From the NCBI GenBank assembly GCA_951213105.1, contig OX578146.1, positions 50,189,275-50,253,274 of the forward strand: a DNA stretch of 64,000 nucleotides. The letters are read 5' to 3'. Shown in pieces: positions 24,048 through 35,352 of the stretch. Under the pieces are notes generated by a model. The model was given only the letters and a program-made list of their open reading frames with translations. It ran no database searches and was not told where the DNA came from. The DNA comes from Amaurobius ferox. Lineage: Eukaryota; Arthropoda; Arachnida; Araneae; Amaurobiidae. Numbering within the stretch: position 1 is the first letter of the stretch; the number at the start of each line of letters is the position of its first letter. A program made the position numbers and the translations under genes.

Positions 24048-24967
24048 TACTTTCCCTGGATACATATGTAGTATACTACAATATGTAGGAAAAATATTGT
24101 GACGAGATTGAAAATTCGAATTCGAGTTTTTGACGGAAGAGCACATTTCAAGCATTCCTGAACTCGAATAGAACGTTTTTCAGGTGATGTCTGTGTGTGT
24201 GTGTCCGTGAGGCTGTGAATAAAATATCTCACGAACGGAGTGTTTCGAACGTAATTTGGTGTGATTATTATGATTCTTGAATGCTGGAACCTCATTGATT
24301 TTTAAAACGCGATCGAACATTTTGAAGACCCCCACCACCCAATTTCCGAATTAATTTTTTAAATATTATATATATATATATATATAATCAGAACATTCAA
24401 TAATGTTAAATACATAATTATTTGAAACGTAATTTTTTATTTTAAAATGGATGACACAAACTTTAGAACGCCAGCTTGAACCTTTTTCGAGATATTGCAC
24501 GTTTTAAAAAAAATTGTATCTAAAAAATTACATGAAAATAGAACATTAGTAAGTATCATCACATATGTAACGCTTGGCGACAAATTTGCTGATCGTAGCG
24601 ACTAATTTGGCGAAATATCGCCAACGTGGCGAATTTTCAATGTAGTGCCAAATTGTCGAAAATGTCGCCAATTTTTCCAAATTATTGCCATAAGGATGAA
24701 TTTTAACATATTTTAATATAATGGAGTATTGGTTAGCAGATGTTAGCAATATTTCCAATTGTCAAGTTATATTTGCGCGAAATATAAGTTAATGGAGTAC
24801 TTCAAAATAATTTTACAGGTTGTTATCCAAAAAAGTGCTCAATGTCCGTGTACTTTTCAGCGTTGTAAACATTGTGCGGTGGATCTTGGCGATCATTATT
24901 TCGCATCAAAAGAACTAAATTCATTGCATTATATAAGGAAAGTCATGTGCTGCCCCCCATCAGAATT
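24048..24967 (+). repeat. Repeat R1, copy 5 (near full length)
   Basis: It begins TTACTTTCCCTGGATACAT with its hairpin, then AATATTGTGACGAG, GCATTCCTGAACTCG, a short GT tract, an AT microsatellite (about 24366-24387), the CGCTTGGCGAC block and the right tip GGAAAGTCATGTGCTGCC. About 920 bp. Confidence 0.85.
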
Positions 24968-25589
24968 TTTGTAAGATGTTGTTAAAAGAATTGGCGGATA
25001 ACAAGAGCCCTTTCAAAAAAAAAAAAAAAAGGTTTCCAAATGGAGCCCCTAGACTGAAGAGTAAATTTGGGTCCTCCTACTCAAATTTCTGAAAGTATTT
25101 TAATTAGGAGGTCTTCGAAATAAAGTATTTGGGGCTTGTTGACCGTGGAGGTCCCGGTACTGCTGCACCTAACGCCACTACCCTGGGTGTCGGGTATGCA
25201 TTGGAGTAACAATGGAACGAAGCAGTGTCTTAGTGGGGCCCCCACTAGGACCCCCCACACTTTGCCTTTGTGGGGCATATTTAGGAGTCTTGACCCTGAA
25301 GTTTGAGAAAGTAGCAGTAATAATATTAATGACTATTTGTATTTTTAATATAAACTATTATATATGGCATTATACTCTCTTGGGGGCATTATCAGCTCGG
25401 TCGGCATTGCCCATTTTGCCAACCGCTAAATCAACTACTGATTGAGAGATATGTATCTTTTACCCTAAGAATTAAAAGATGCGATCACTTGCTGGTCAGC
25501 AACTTTAAGTTCATTAAAACCACTCTATCCGTCACGTTGGTCATCAAAATTTGACTCACTTGACTTTACGTTACCCATAATCGGGAGGC

Positions 25590-25890
25590 CTTTCCTGAAA
25601 TTGTATTACAGTCTAAAAGTTGCGATGACACAGCTGAAGCTAATGGTTTGAGAAAACAACTAGAAAAGTCTGATTTTATTTTACAGATTGTTGTACAAAT
25701 TACAATCCTTAAAGCAGTAACTTGGTTTCCTCTTCAATCAAAACGATGTTGGTTTTGCTTTGGCATCATCTATCTCTTCCTTAGAATTGATGCACTCATT
25801 TTGAAGTGGCAAAGTGTTCTGTTAATTTTTTTTTTAGCAAAGCAATGGGTTGTCAGCACAGATTTTGAAGATCGAAGACTTTTTAATTGA
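25590..25890 (+). pseudogene. Possible relic of a hAT-type transposase (THAP12/ZMYM-like)
   Basis: The translation reads DDTAEANGLRKQLEKSDFIL, followed in shifting frames by ILKAV and NLVSSS. This resembles the region of hAT/DUF4371 proteins where a GL..QL..FEF stretch precedes an LS..LQ segment. The similarity is short and several frameshifts are needed. Intervening 24968-25589 and 25891-27080 hold no other recognised feature. Confidence 0.35.
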
Positions 25891-27080
25891 AGGATTGGTT
25901 GAGAATAAGCGAATAACAAAAACAGAAAAGCTTTTTCAAATAATAGTGTTTTCAAATAGTTTTTTAAATAATCGTCAACACTTAAAATCGAATTTGAACA
26001 ATGTTTGTAGGAGTGAAAGAATTAGGCAATTTATATGTTGCACATGCTCCTCAATTTCTGACTATTGCTTCGGTTGAAAACTTAAATTGCAATTTAGAGG
26101 AATACTGGATAGTATATTAAAGGATAGTAATACTAGCTTAGTAAATTCAATTTTAGTGAACACAATTGTCTGAATTTTTCATCGGCTGTGTTGTACATCT
26201 GACTTTAAGTAAGTGCCACCTCCTAACCACACGTGGACCATGCTTTTGCGGCTATTGCCGTTTGTCAGCAAGGGGCAGTCGATGAGATGACCACCGCGAA
26301 GAATTTTTCATGTAGAAGAATTTACTTCAAATCACGTTTTTGTTCGCTTAGATAGAATGTTGCTTACGGTGTGTGCTGCTAAAACATTGATCTGCATCGT
26401 TGCTGGTTCAAAGTAAGTTTTATAAAAAAAAAAAAAAAAAGTCTTAAAATCCTTGCTTTAAAGAGTATTGTACTTGTTGACCATTTTATCGTCTACCTAT
26501 GCTAAGTTGATGAACAACAATGGCTGCGAAATCATAGTCCACATGTGGTTAGGGGTGACCAGTTGAGCATTTTCTTGAATACTGCGCCCTGTTATTGGTG
26601 AGAAGTAACAACTTTGTTCATTTCCACATGTGTGCAAAATAGCATTTGGTTAATGGTTATTCGTTCGTTGATGAGATCGAAACCGTTCAACCGATATTGG
26701 TTGCTGCACTGGAACTATTATATTCTTGTTCTTTTTATTAGACTGATATGTATATTTTTTCATGCTATTTTTCACTTGAACTGATGTCTGATTATATTTT
26801 TTCTTCAGTGCCTCGCCAAGTACACAAAAGTTTCATTCATTTTTTTTGGCTGTCAAATTCATCATAGGGGATCTTCATTGTCAGTATGTCCTGTTCGTCA
26901 GTGTCTTAATCATCTTTTGTTCGCCAATTATGTCTTTCCTGAAGACGAATGGAAAAGATTCAGTTAACTTTCTCCCATTTCTTTGCTGGCGCCGGAGTTA
27001 TTGATGAGATTAATAACTTCATTTAAACTTCTGATTTCATGTATGAATAAAAAGTGGGGTCTACGATTGTGAAGAAATAC

Positions 27081-27340
27081 ACTGTCTTCCAAAAGTTAAG
27101 CACGCGATGCAAATTCTCAAATAGTAAGCTCATCCGTGGATTTTATTAGGTGCAACTTCTATGGGAATATGCAGATATCAAACAAACGATGTGTGTCCAA
27201 TAACGATTTGTTCCTCGAACAGTATGACAATTAGGCGTGGGATAAAAACGACTCGTTTATGCCTATGAGTTTTAGTGTTCAAAGAAAAATTTTCGAAGAG
27301 TGTTAGGATGGATTTTGGATAAGATTAGCTTTGTTACGAC
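27081..27340 (+). mobile_element. Possible Tc1-like left end
   Basis: ACACTGTCTTCCAAAAGTTA followed by AGCACGCGATGC has the look of a Tc1-type inverted terminal repeat (CACTG..CCAAAAGT). There is no matching right end or transposase, so this is a weak call. Confidence 0.3.
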
Positions 27341-27355
27341 ACAAAGAATACGTTC

Positions 27356-27411
27356 CCGACGTCCAAACTGCTGCTCAAGTCCTAGGACGAGTTGGACGGT
27401 CTGGGTCTTCG
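27356..27411 (+). mobile_element. Mini-insertion M, copy A (56 bp, 15-bp TSD)
   Basis: A 56-bp insert is flanked by perfect 15-bp direct repeats ACAAAGAATACGTTC at 27341-27355 and 27412-27426. Its core TGCTGCTCAAGTCC, then GGACGAGTTGGACGG, then TCTGGGTCTTC recurs at 61337-61398 (plus) and 39775-39817 (minus). The right end GGACGGTCTGGGTCTTC is the same in copies A and C. Inner complementary pieces (GTCC/GGAC twice) could form a small stem-loop. No coding capacity and no poly(A). Confidence 0.85.
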
Positions 27412-27624
27412 ACAAAGAATACGTTCGAAATATTCCCAGGATTTCAAATGAAAAAAAAAAAAATAAATTAATAATTTACTTAAGTGAGATCTCGCTTCTT
27501 GATGGTTATGAAGAAATGGCTGTTTTGTGCCTTCGAATTCAGTTGATCAGAAAGCATTTGTGTTTATACTGAATTTACGAAGTTTTTATATTATCAAGTT
27601 ATTATTAAAGCAATTTCCCTAGTA

Positions 27625-27832
27625 AGAATCCAATATTGGCTCAATATGAAAAAGTGGACATTTTGACGGAATTGGCCCAGTATTGGTTTAAAATACTGGG
27701 ACAATATTACTCCAATATTGGCGTAATATTGATATTTAACCAATATTGGAGGCCAATATTTGCCCAATATTGGGATTTCACTGGAAATATTTCCAATGTA
27801 ATGACAAGATATACAATATTGGACCAATATTA
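27625..27832. repeat. Cluster of CCAATATTGG palindromes
   Basis: More than a dozen CAATATT or AATATTG half- or full-palindromes occur within about 200 bp (TCCAATATTGGCTCAATATG, CCCAGTATTGG, ACCAATATTGGAGGCC, CCCAATATTGGG, TGGACCAATATT). Both strands stay open for 65-77 codons because the motif reads as repeated QYW/ILxQY, but no protein family is recognised. Confidence 0.85.
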
Positions 27833-28699
27833 AATGCTACTACGGTTTTTGAGCGTTTTTTGATTCAATTGGTAATTTTATAAGCTTATTGATTGTCAGT
27901 AACAGCGAATCTTAAAAAACTCCATTTTTTGTTGCTCGTCCACAAAATCAGTATTTATTAGATTTTAGAATTAGTTATGTTTTGAACTCCTATAATTTAC
28001 ATTGACGTCATTTTTTTTCTTTCCTAAAACAGCATCCTTAGTTCGAAAATTCTCTTTCTCTTATAAAGAATTCTCGTAAAAAATATTTTTTTGGGGAAAA
28101 AAAAGGATTCGCCTGAAAAGTACCCTCTGTGTCATGAAGCACGAAGCTCTGTGTTCTTCCGGCTTCATGCTCTGTGTCAACAAGCAAAACAAAATAAACC
28201 ATCCTCGGAACCTACAAATTATTTACGAGTGGAGTTGAGCAGCAGAAATGATGAGCTTCCCCGCTAGACCTAATCCTGTCTTTTGAAGAAGGAGTAGTGA
28301 GGATAAATTTCTGCTTCCAAGACACGCAGGATGGACCTAAAGAAAAATCATAAGGAAGAAACTGTGTGAGGTTTAATCACTTGAAGTACAAACAGCAAGA
28401 AATCCCCTAAAAACTATTTCAGAAATCTGGATGATGACATATAAGAATAATTTATATAAGAACAAAGCATAAAAATTCTCTTAAGCTGAAAAGTTCCGTA
28501 GAATGTATCACTTGATTTCAATGAAAAATTTAATGGTTTAGATATTACAAAAAGATTATCATAGGATTTTCTTAAATTCTTTTTCGAGTAATTATGGACA
28601 TTTTCCAATCTAATGTATGTCACATAAAATTTAAGTTCATTTAAATTTCCTATAATTAAGTTCCTTTACATTAACTTCTCATTCACACATCTTATGTAA
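27833..28699. other. No recognised feature
   Basis: AT-rich DNA with a short duplicated phrase (CTCTGTGTCATGAAGC, CATGCTCTGTGTC at 28125-28180). No gene. Confidence 0.4.
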
Positions 28700-29905
28700 T
28701 AAAGGAAGATGCCTGTGTTTGTGTGTCTGTGTAGTTTGTAGCGGAAAATCTAAGCGCCGTACGGGCATAAAATTTGGTACGCAGGTACTTCAGGACACGA
28801 GTAGGTGCACCTCGTTGTTGTTGTTATTATTGTTATTATTATTTTAAAATTTCGAAATAGTTTTGTAATTATGTTATGTTTGAGTAGTATTTTTTCATAG
28901 TTGTACGATACAGTACAGAATATATGGAGATAAAAATAAATTTGAATACGTTGGCAAATTTTGAGCTCTACTTTGTATTGTGCTAATAATTTATTTTTAC
29001 AAAAATGGTAGTTTAAATAAATATTTTAGGTCTTTCGCTATAGAAATGCATACAATTCAGGACTACTTATCTTATCCCAGCGCCACCTGAATTATTGTCT
29101 CAAACGATATTGGCGCTTTTTTAAGGGTGAGCGTCAGTAAATCTTCTGCCCTATCCGCTCTTTGTTAACTGTCGCGGCACACATTTTTCGTCGAAATTCT
29201 GCTCAAACAGTTGCGAAATATTTTCTGATAGATGAAATGCAATGCTTAGATTATATTAAAACTAAATTTAATACCCAATAAAACATAGAATATATTTTTA
29301 TTTTAATTCAAAATATTTTTGGTGCTGCCATCTGTTGTCGTAATTTAATTCATACCAACTATTTTTATTTTTTAATGAACATTTTTAAATGTCTATTCCT
29401 TCTAATACGCTATTAAATACAATAACAGATCATATATAATAATGCCACAATCACGGAAACGTAATTGAACTTGGACTTGAACTTGAAGACAAAACTGCAG
29501 TTCTCAGTGATGTACATTCAGATCCCCCTTATCAAAATTATAGAAAGAGAAATTACCTTTCCGTGATTGCGGCATTATTATATATGATCTGTTGTATTTA
29601 ATACTGTATTAGAAGGAATAGATATTTAAAAATGTTCATTAAAAAATAAAAATAATCAAAATGAATTAAATTACGACAACAGATGGCAGCACCAAAAATA
29701 TTTTGGATTAAAATAAAAAATATATTCTATGTTTTATTGGGTATTAAATTTAGTTTTAATATAATCTAAGCATTGCATTTCATCTTTCAGAAAACACTTT
29801 GCAACTTGTTTCAGCAAAATTTCGGCAAAAAATGTGTGCTGCGAAAGTTAACAAAGCGCGGATAGGGCAGATTTACTGACTCTCACCCTTAATATGAAGT
29901 CTGGG
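28700..29905 (+). repeat. Repeat R2, copy 2, interrupted by a TTAA element
   Basis: R2 runs from about 28700 to 29124 and resumes at 29889-29905 (TTAATATGAAG). The left part (GCGCCGTACGGGCATAAAATT, GGTACTTCAGGACACG) is also found at 38830-38905 (minus) and 49115-49290. The right part matches R2 at 22.5 kb and 59.7 kb. The inserted element lies between CGATATTGGCGCTTTT and ATATGAAG. Confidence 0.78.
29125..29888. mobile_element. Palindromic TTAA element, copy 2 (piggyBac-type MITE)
   Basis: The element is 764 bp, flanked by TTAA at 29121-29124 and 29889-29892. Its ends GGGTGAGCGTCAG and CTGACTCTCACCC and its palindromic body match copy 1 (12802-13574). The uninterrupted target is present in R2 at 22731-22745 and 59668-59680, confirming insertion into a single TTAA. 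Confidence 0.93.
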
Positions 29906-30253
29906 ATTGTTGCACCGGTTGATATGGATTGTATGCTTTTATTTTATAGGAATCATTTCTTTTGTTACTTTTTTGGATTAATAAACTCAATTTATTTCTC
30001 CTGAGTAACTTCGGGTACATTTCCTAGTTATTCATAATTTTGTGAAGTCACATGTACGTCAAATAAATTACGCGCTAATACGATATCAATCTATGAATGA
30101 AATTCTTTCTTTCACCACTTCGTATCGCATATTCCGCAATTCCACTAAATATCGAGATAATTACACCAATAAATTATAGCAACGATGCGAAGTTTCTACA
30201 GAACCACATATCATGTCCATAAATTGTAATGTTTATTAGTTCCCATCCTACAA

Positions 30254-30284
30254 AATCTGATGTGGGCAGCACATGATTTTCCCT
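30254..30284 (-). repeat. Solo R1/R5 right tip (reverse)
   Basis: AAATCTGATGTGGGCAGCAC then ATGATTTTCCC is the reverse complement of the conserved right end of R1/R5, with no body attached. Confidence 0.7.
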
Positions 30285-30402
30285 ATAGACTCATATTCAT
30301 TTTCTTTTTTTTTCTTTTCTTTTATAATTCATTAAATTAAGCTTAACTGCGCAAAGTACACGGACAATTATTTGAAATGACACTGAATTTGAAGTTTTAT
30401 TA

Positions 30403-31326
30403 CTTTCCTTATTTATATACATAGTATAATGTATAAGGAAAGTATTGTGACGGGGTCGAAAATTCGAATTCGAGTTTTTGACGGGAGAGCACGTTTTAAT
30501 CATCCTTGATTACGAATCGATCATTTTTGGGATGATGTGTGTGTGTGTGTGTGTGTGGAAGGGGGGGGGGAGACGATATCTCATAAACGAATAGAGAGAT
30601 TCGAATGAAATTTGGTACAAAAATTACAATCCATGAATACTGGAAGCCTATTGTTTTTAAACACAAAATCGAATGTTCAGAACCCCCCTAAATTTTCGAG
30701 CGAAATTTTGAAAAAATCATCAAAAAACCAAAACCTTTAAAAAAGTTACGCAAATAGACATTTTTATGTAATTTTTTCTTAGAAAACGATTGACATAAAC
30801 TTTAGAACGCTAGCATGAATCGTTCTCGAGATATTGCACATTTTTCAAATAAATTTATTTAAAAATCCCATAAATTAAAAAAAAAATATTAACTGTTGAG
30901 AAACATGTTCACTTTTCATATGTAACATCATGCGATAAATTGGGTGACATCATTCTCGTGGATCTAGGTCGTTCCATTTATGAGAAAATATACTTTGAAT
31001 AATACTTTTGTATTTGAACGCCAATTCATTTAACTGCTATAAGAATAACTTATTTCTTTGTCCATAACGCTTGGCGAGATTTTGGCGACGAATTTGGCGG
31101 AATGTCGCCAACTTGGCGTCTTATTAAATGTTGCCAAATTAACGAAAATCTCGCCAAATTGATAAAAATGGCGCTAGATCAATGGAAATGACGACTTATT
31201 GACGAAAATTCAATATCTTGGAAAGAATATAAATATCTACTATAAGAATAACCTATTTTATTGTACTATAAGAGTAGTAAATCCATTGCATTATATAAGG
31301 AAAGTCATGTGCTGCCCACATCAGAT
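30403..31326 (+). repeat. Repeat R1, copy 6 (near full length)
   Basis: It begins TTACTTTCCTTATTTATAT, with the paired ATGTATAAGGAAAGTATTG arm, then GTGACGGGGTCGAAAATTCG, a GT tract and a 10-base G run (30561-30570), and ends GGAAAGTCATGTGCTGCCC at about 31317 with ACATCAGATTTTTT after it. A reverse R5 fragment follows directly. Confidence 0.87.
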
Positions 31327-31735
31327 TTTTTCTATTTTACTTTTCATTTGGGTCCTGGACGTACTTTCAAAGGCGACGTGGCAGAAATACAAAACCACTG
31401 CAATATCTCGAGAACGGTTAGTCCTAGAGTCTAGAGTTATGGGGTTAGTCTTATTCTTTTTGTCGTCAAAAATTGCGTATTAAATCAGCATTTAATCGAT
31501 ATGTTTAAGCAAATGTAATCTTGATTTTTCAATTTTTGATTTTTTAATCTTTCTTTTCGAATCGTACCGAAATCTAATCAGTACTAGAGTATCCCATAGT
31601 GACTTATATACCAAATTTTGTGGAATTTCGTCAATTAGTTTTTCAGCTGTAGAGGATACATTCGATTTTTACGGGTCATTTCGCAAGACAGGCAGGTTCT
31701 TTTATCCCGAATCTTGCTGTAGCGGATACTGTCAT
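31327..31735 (-). repeat. Repeat R5 fragment (reverse)
   Basis: Minus-strand motifs GGTACGATTCGAAAAGAAAG, CTAATTGACGAAATTCC and CCCGTAAAAATCG match the interior of R5 at 21.1-21.4 kb and 33.5-33.7 kb. It abuts the right tip of R1 copy 6, giving a convergent arrangement. Confidence 0.7.
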
Positions 31736-31784
31736 TCTGTTTCGTGCTTTGCGGAAGATATGGTCTGTATGTAAATCGGTTTAA

Positions 31785-32815
31785 ATGTACTGTTTAAATG
31801 TATTATATTTGAAAACTTCATCGAAAACAAATAAACTTTATTCAAGTAACATCATGGAAATATAAATCGCTTGGCTCTCTTTATAAAAGCAGTGAATATT
31901 GCATTCATAAACTTTTTTCCATTCCTTTCATTCACCTACGATATTTTCCAAATTATTACAATCATTTATTTTACTTAAAAACTTAAAACCATGGAGGTAA
32001 AAGTACTATCTAACTCCATGCTTAAAACTTCATCGAAAAAGCAATACTATAGAATCGTCTGCTTCTCTGTGTAAAATCAATGAATGTATCATTTATATCA
32101 GCTGTATTACAGACTTCAGAGCTAAATAATTTTGCATTAAAGAAATTCAGCAATTCTTATGTAACTCATCTTACAGCTTGATGTGCTTACATTATCCATA
32201 CGTGACCTCGTTAGGTTTCGTTGTAAAAATAATCAAAGTTTTAGGATCATTTAAACTTAAAAATATTGTAATTGCGTTGGCCCAGTATATAGATGCACAG
32301 AAAAAAAAAGCAAAAATAAAGCGGTTTTAGGACGGATGAAACACTAAACATAAATAAAAAAGAACTTTAAGAATCACGATTTGGTTACAAGATGGATGCC
32401 ATATTTTATTTTGAAGTGAGTTACATGATCTCTTCATATAATATGGGTGCAATTATTATTTTAATTTTTATTTAAAAAACAACCGAACATATTTTGCTGA
32501 ATTTTTTTTTATATATTTTATATATGGTATAATTTGAATATTTGCTAAAATTTTCGAAACAATTTGTGAATTTTAAATTTGGTTTAAAAATGTTTGAATA
32601 ATGAGGTCCCATAGGGTTCAATGTATTTCATTTTTTTAATCTGGGTTCAATCCAAAACTAATTGATATTATTCATTTACATTTCCATATGTCCCACAGAC
32701 CGTCTCAACAACGTACTAAAATTTCATTTTGATAAAGTCATTTTTACGGCAGTTATCGTGCGAACGGGCAGACAGACAGAATGATCAAAGTCATAAACAC
32801 TTTTCAACTATGTTG
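31785..32815 (+). repeat. Repeat R3, copy 1
   Basis: About 1 kb matching 40395-41640 and 60690-61770 (reverse). Shared blocks include GAAAACTTCATCGAAAAC, TACACAGAGAAGCAGACG (on the minus strand), AAGCGGTTTTAGGACGGAT, CAAGATGGATGCCATATTTT, GTCCCATAGGGTTCAATG and GGCAGTTATCGTGCGAACGG. The end is close to GACAGACAGA. It lacks mini-insertion M, so it serves as an empty site. No coding frame. Confidence 0.85.
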
Positions 32816-32861
32816 CAAAATGTTAAAAAATATGAAATTGGATCAACATATTAATGCACGA

Positions 32862-34217
32862 TCAACATACGCTCCAAAATGGTATTAGAGGATATACACG
32901 CACCGTCCTAATTTTGTTACAATGATTGGCTAAGCACAATATATTAGTTTGAAAAACATTTGCCAAAATGAAACAGATGAATTGAATGATGCATTGAAAA
33001 TATCAATTATCTTTGTGAATTTTCATCCCGAAATCCTTAATTGATGTAATCTAGTCAAGAATGTAATTTTCATAAAATGTATTTTTATATTTTTCAGATT
33101 TAATAAACATCGTCTGCTGTATAATCTCATTGGATTTGATTTCGTTGCTTAGAAACATGGTATCATTTTCTTCCAATGAATTTGCGGAAAAAATATCGTC
33201 GGCATTATGTCTGGATGGTTTAACTGTTTATTTTTACTTTCCCTGCAATACATGGTAATGTATAGGGAAAGTATTGGAATCATACCGAAAATCACAACTC
33301 GAGTTTTCGACGGATCTACACGTTTCAAGACCTCTAGAATACGAAAAAACTATTTTTAGCGTGATGTCTGTGTGTGTATTTGTCTGCCTGTCTGCAATAT
33401 ATATATCCACTCTAACTAAAAAACTAATGGACCGAATTTCATAAAATTTGGTAGGTAAGTCACTTGGGTGAGACCCTGGTGCTGATTAGTTTTTGGTAGG
33501 ATTCGTAAAAACAGAACCCGCATTTTTTTGCGAAATGACCCGTAACATTTTCATGTATCCAAGCTAAAATACTAATTGACTAAATTTCACAAAATTTGGT
33601 AGATAAGTTACTTGTAGGATGCTCTGGTGATGATTAAATTTTGGTACGATTCGAAAAGAACAACATGCTTTTTTTTTTTACAAAAATCGCCCAAATCTAA
33701 AAGGAAAAAAAAATATGCCTATGCAGAAATGTATCAATTAAATTTTTGTTTTAAACGCAATTTTTGACGAGAAAAAGAATATAACACACTCCATTATACT
33801 TTCGGACTAACTGTTCTCAAGATATTTGAGATTTCTTGCATTTTTGTTACGCCGCTAACGGAAAAATGTTCAATTACCAAATAAAAACAAAAATTGAATT
33901 AAAAATGCAAATTTAGTGTTATTTGGTGCAATTAAACCCAATTTAATGAATTAATAAAGAAATAAAGGAAATATGAATTTGAGTCTGCAGTGAAAGTCAT
34001 GTGCTGCCTACATCAGATTTTTTTTTATTAATATTATCTGGACAACCTCTGGTCCTAGAAACTTGAAACAGGGGCTAAAATTTAAGTAGAGCTATTCTAA
34101 GGTTACCCACAAAATTTCATAAAATTCGTGCAACCATTCTTCTGTGATGATGAGACAAACTAACACAGACACACGCAGAGAGAGACAGATAAACTGACAC
34201 ATTTTCAATTTTATTTA
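32862..34217 (+). repeat. Repeat R4, copy 2, interrupted by R5
   Basis: 32862-33232 (AATATATTAGTTTGAAAAAC, ATTTTCAGATTTAATAAAC) matches R4 copy 1 around 18.1-18.4 kb, and 34027-34217 (CTGGACAACCTCTGGTCCTA, CACAAAATTTCATAAAATTC, GTGATGATGAGACAAAC, TTTTCAATTTTATTTATAG) matches its 3' part. R5 copy 2 lies between. Confidence 0.65.
33233..34026 (+). repeat. Repeat R5, copy 2, inserted in R4
   Basis: It starts TACTTTCCCTGCAATACATG with the partner ATGTATAGGGAAAGTATTGG and ends GAAAGTCATGTGCTGCC then TACATCAGATTTTTT. Both junctions are T-rich (TTTATTT on the left, TTTTTTTATTAA on the right). Confidence 0.85.
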
Positions 34218-34261
34218 TAGACTTTAAAAATATATGGCCGTTTTCAATTTATAATGTCAAG

Positions 34262-34332
34262 GGGTTTGCATTTTTTTTTTTTTTTTTCCGATTTCTAAGA
34301 GACTCTTGAGTTTAAAAGTTTGGGAACCACTG
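34262..34332 (-). mobile_element. hAT-like terminus (solo right tip)
   Basis: The sequence ends GTTTGGGAACCACTG; its reverse complement CAGTGGTTCCCAAAC is the widespread hAT terminus. No left partner is seen within reach. Confidence 0.45.
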
Positions 34333-34835
34333 GTTTGGGCTGAATGGTGGATATTCACTGAATATAACGTCTATGTGGGATATTGACCAATTGAAATCTG
34401 AAAAAAAAAAAATGGTTTCTAATAGGTAAAAATGTCTTTGTTATACTTTAATCCTTCTTAATTTTTTACTTTCGCACAACGAATTTTCATCGATCATAAT
34501 GACATTTTAAAAGACTGAAACGCGCAGACTTCTTAATTTTGGATAAATCCCAGACAGCGTCTCGCAAGTACGATTATCGATCCCAATTTCTATAAAGCTG
34601 GGTACAAAACGCATTAGGCAATTTACCTGAAAGTATCTAGAAATTGAGGAATATTTATCAGACTATACAGAATTTATAGAAGGCAGACAGGTTTAAAATT
34701 TATAGATTTATTGTTTTGAATATTTTAGCAATCCTGTTTCCATATTCGATTATAAGATGAATGTTAAAACTAGGGATTTATGCAAATACTTGTGTGTTGA
34801 AATAAGTGGAATATTAAAAGGTCATAGAACTCTAA
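34333..34835. other. No recognised feature
   Basis: AT-rich sequence with no supported gene or element boundary. Confidence 0.4.
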
Positions 34836-35174
34836 AGGGCTTGCGCACACGAGCAATGTGCGTCATTTTTGCAGTCGCGTTCTGTGACGTCAAATTGACG
34901 CTGCGTCCCAGCAATACATTTATTTAAATGTAATGTACATTTATTTAAATGTATTGATCACGCAAGACGCTAGGCATCTTGGAGGATGCTAGCTGGCACG
35001 CCAGCGGCAGAAACTTGCGTCCCTCTGTTTGACGTGCCACTGAGCCACATCTGGTAACTTGACGCCAGACTTAGCGTCCTGCGTGGACTACATTCAAATA
35101 AATGTATTGCTGGGATTTGGCGTCACAGGACGCGACTGCAAAAGTGACGTACGTCGCTCGTATGCACCGGCCCT
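34836..35174. mobile_element. Palindromic MITE, about 339 bp
   Basis: The left end AGGGCTTGCGCACACGAGC and the right end (reverse complement AGGGCCGGTGCATACGAGC) are inverted. Pairing continues through TTTTGCAGTCGCGT, TGTGACG and CCCAGCAATACATTTATTT. It is GC-richer than its flanks. A clear target duplication is not visible, so the superfamily is not assigned. No coding frame. Confidence 0.72.
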
Positions 35175-35313
35175 AAAATGTTAAAAAGTGAAAAAAAAAA
35201 TCACTATATTCCACATGTTATATCTTAAGTATACATTTTAGAAACACATTTTACCTTTTTAGTGATAAATCTATGCTTTCTTTCAACGCACAATTTTTTA
35301 AAAGCACATAAAG

Positions 35314-35314
<1 letters not shown>

Positions 35315-35349
<35 letters not shown>
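35315..35349. repeat. (TA)n microsatellite
   Basis: An uninterrupted TA dinucleotide run. The surrounding 35175-36984 is AT-rich with no recognised gene or element. Confidence 0.9.
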
Positions 35350-35352
<3 letters not shown>

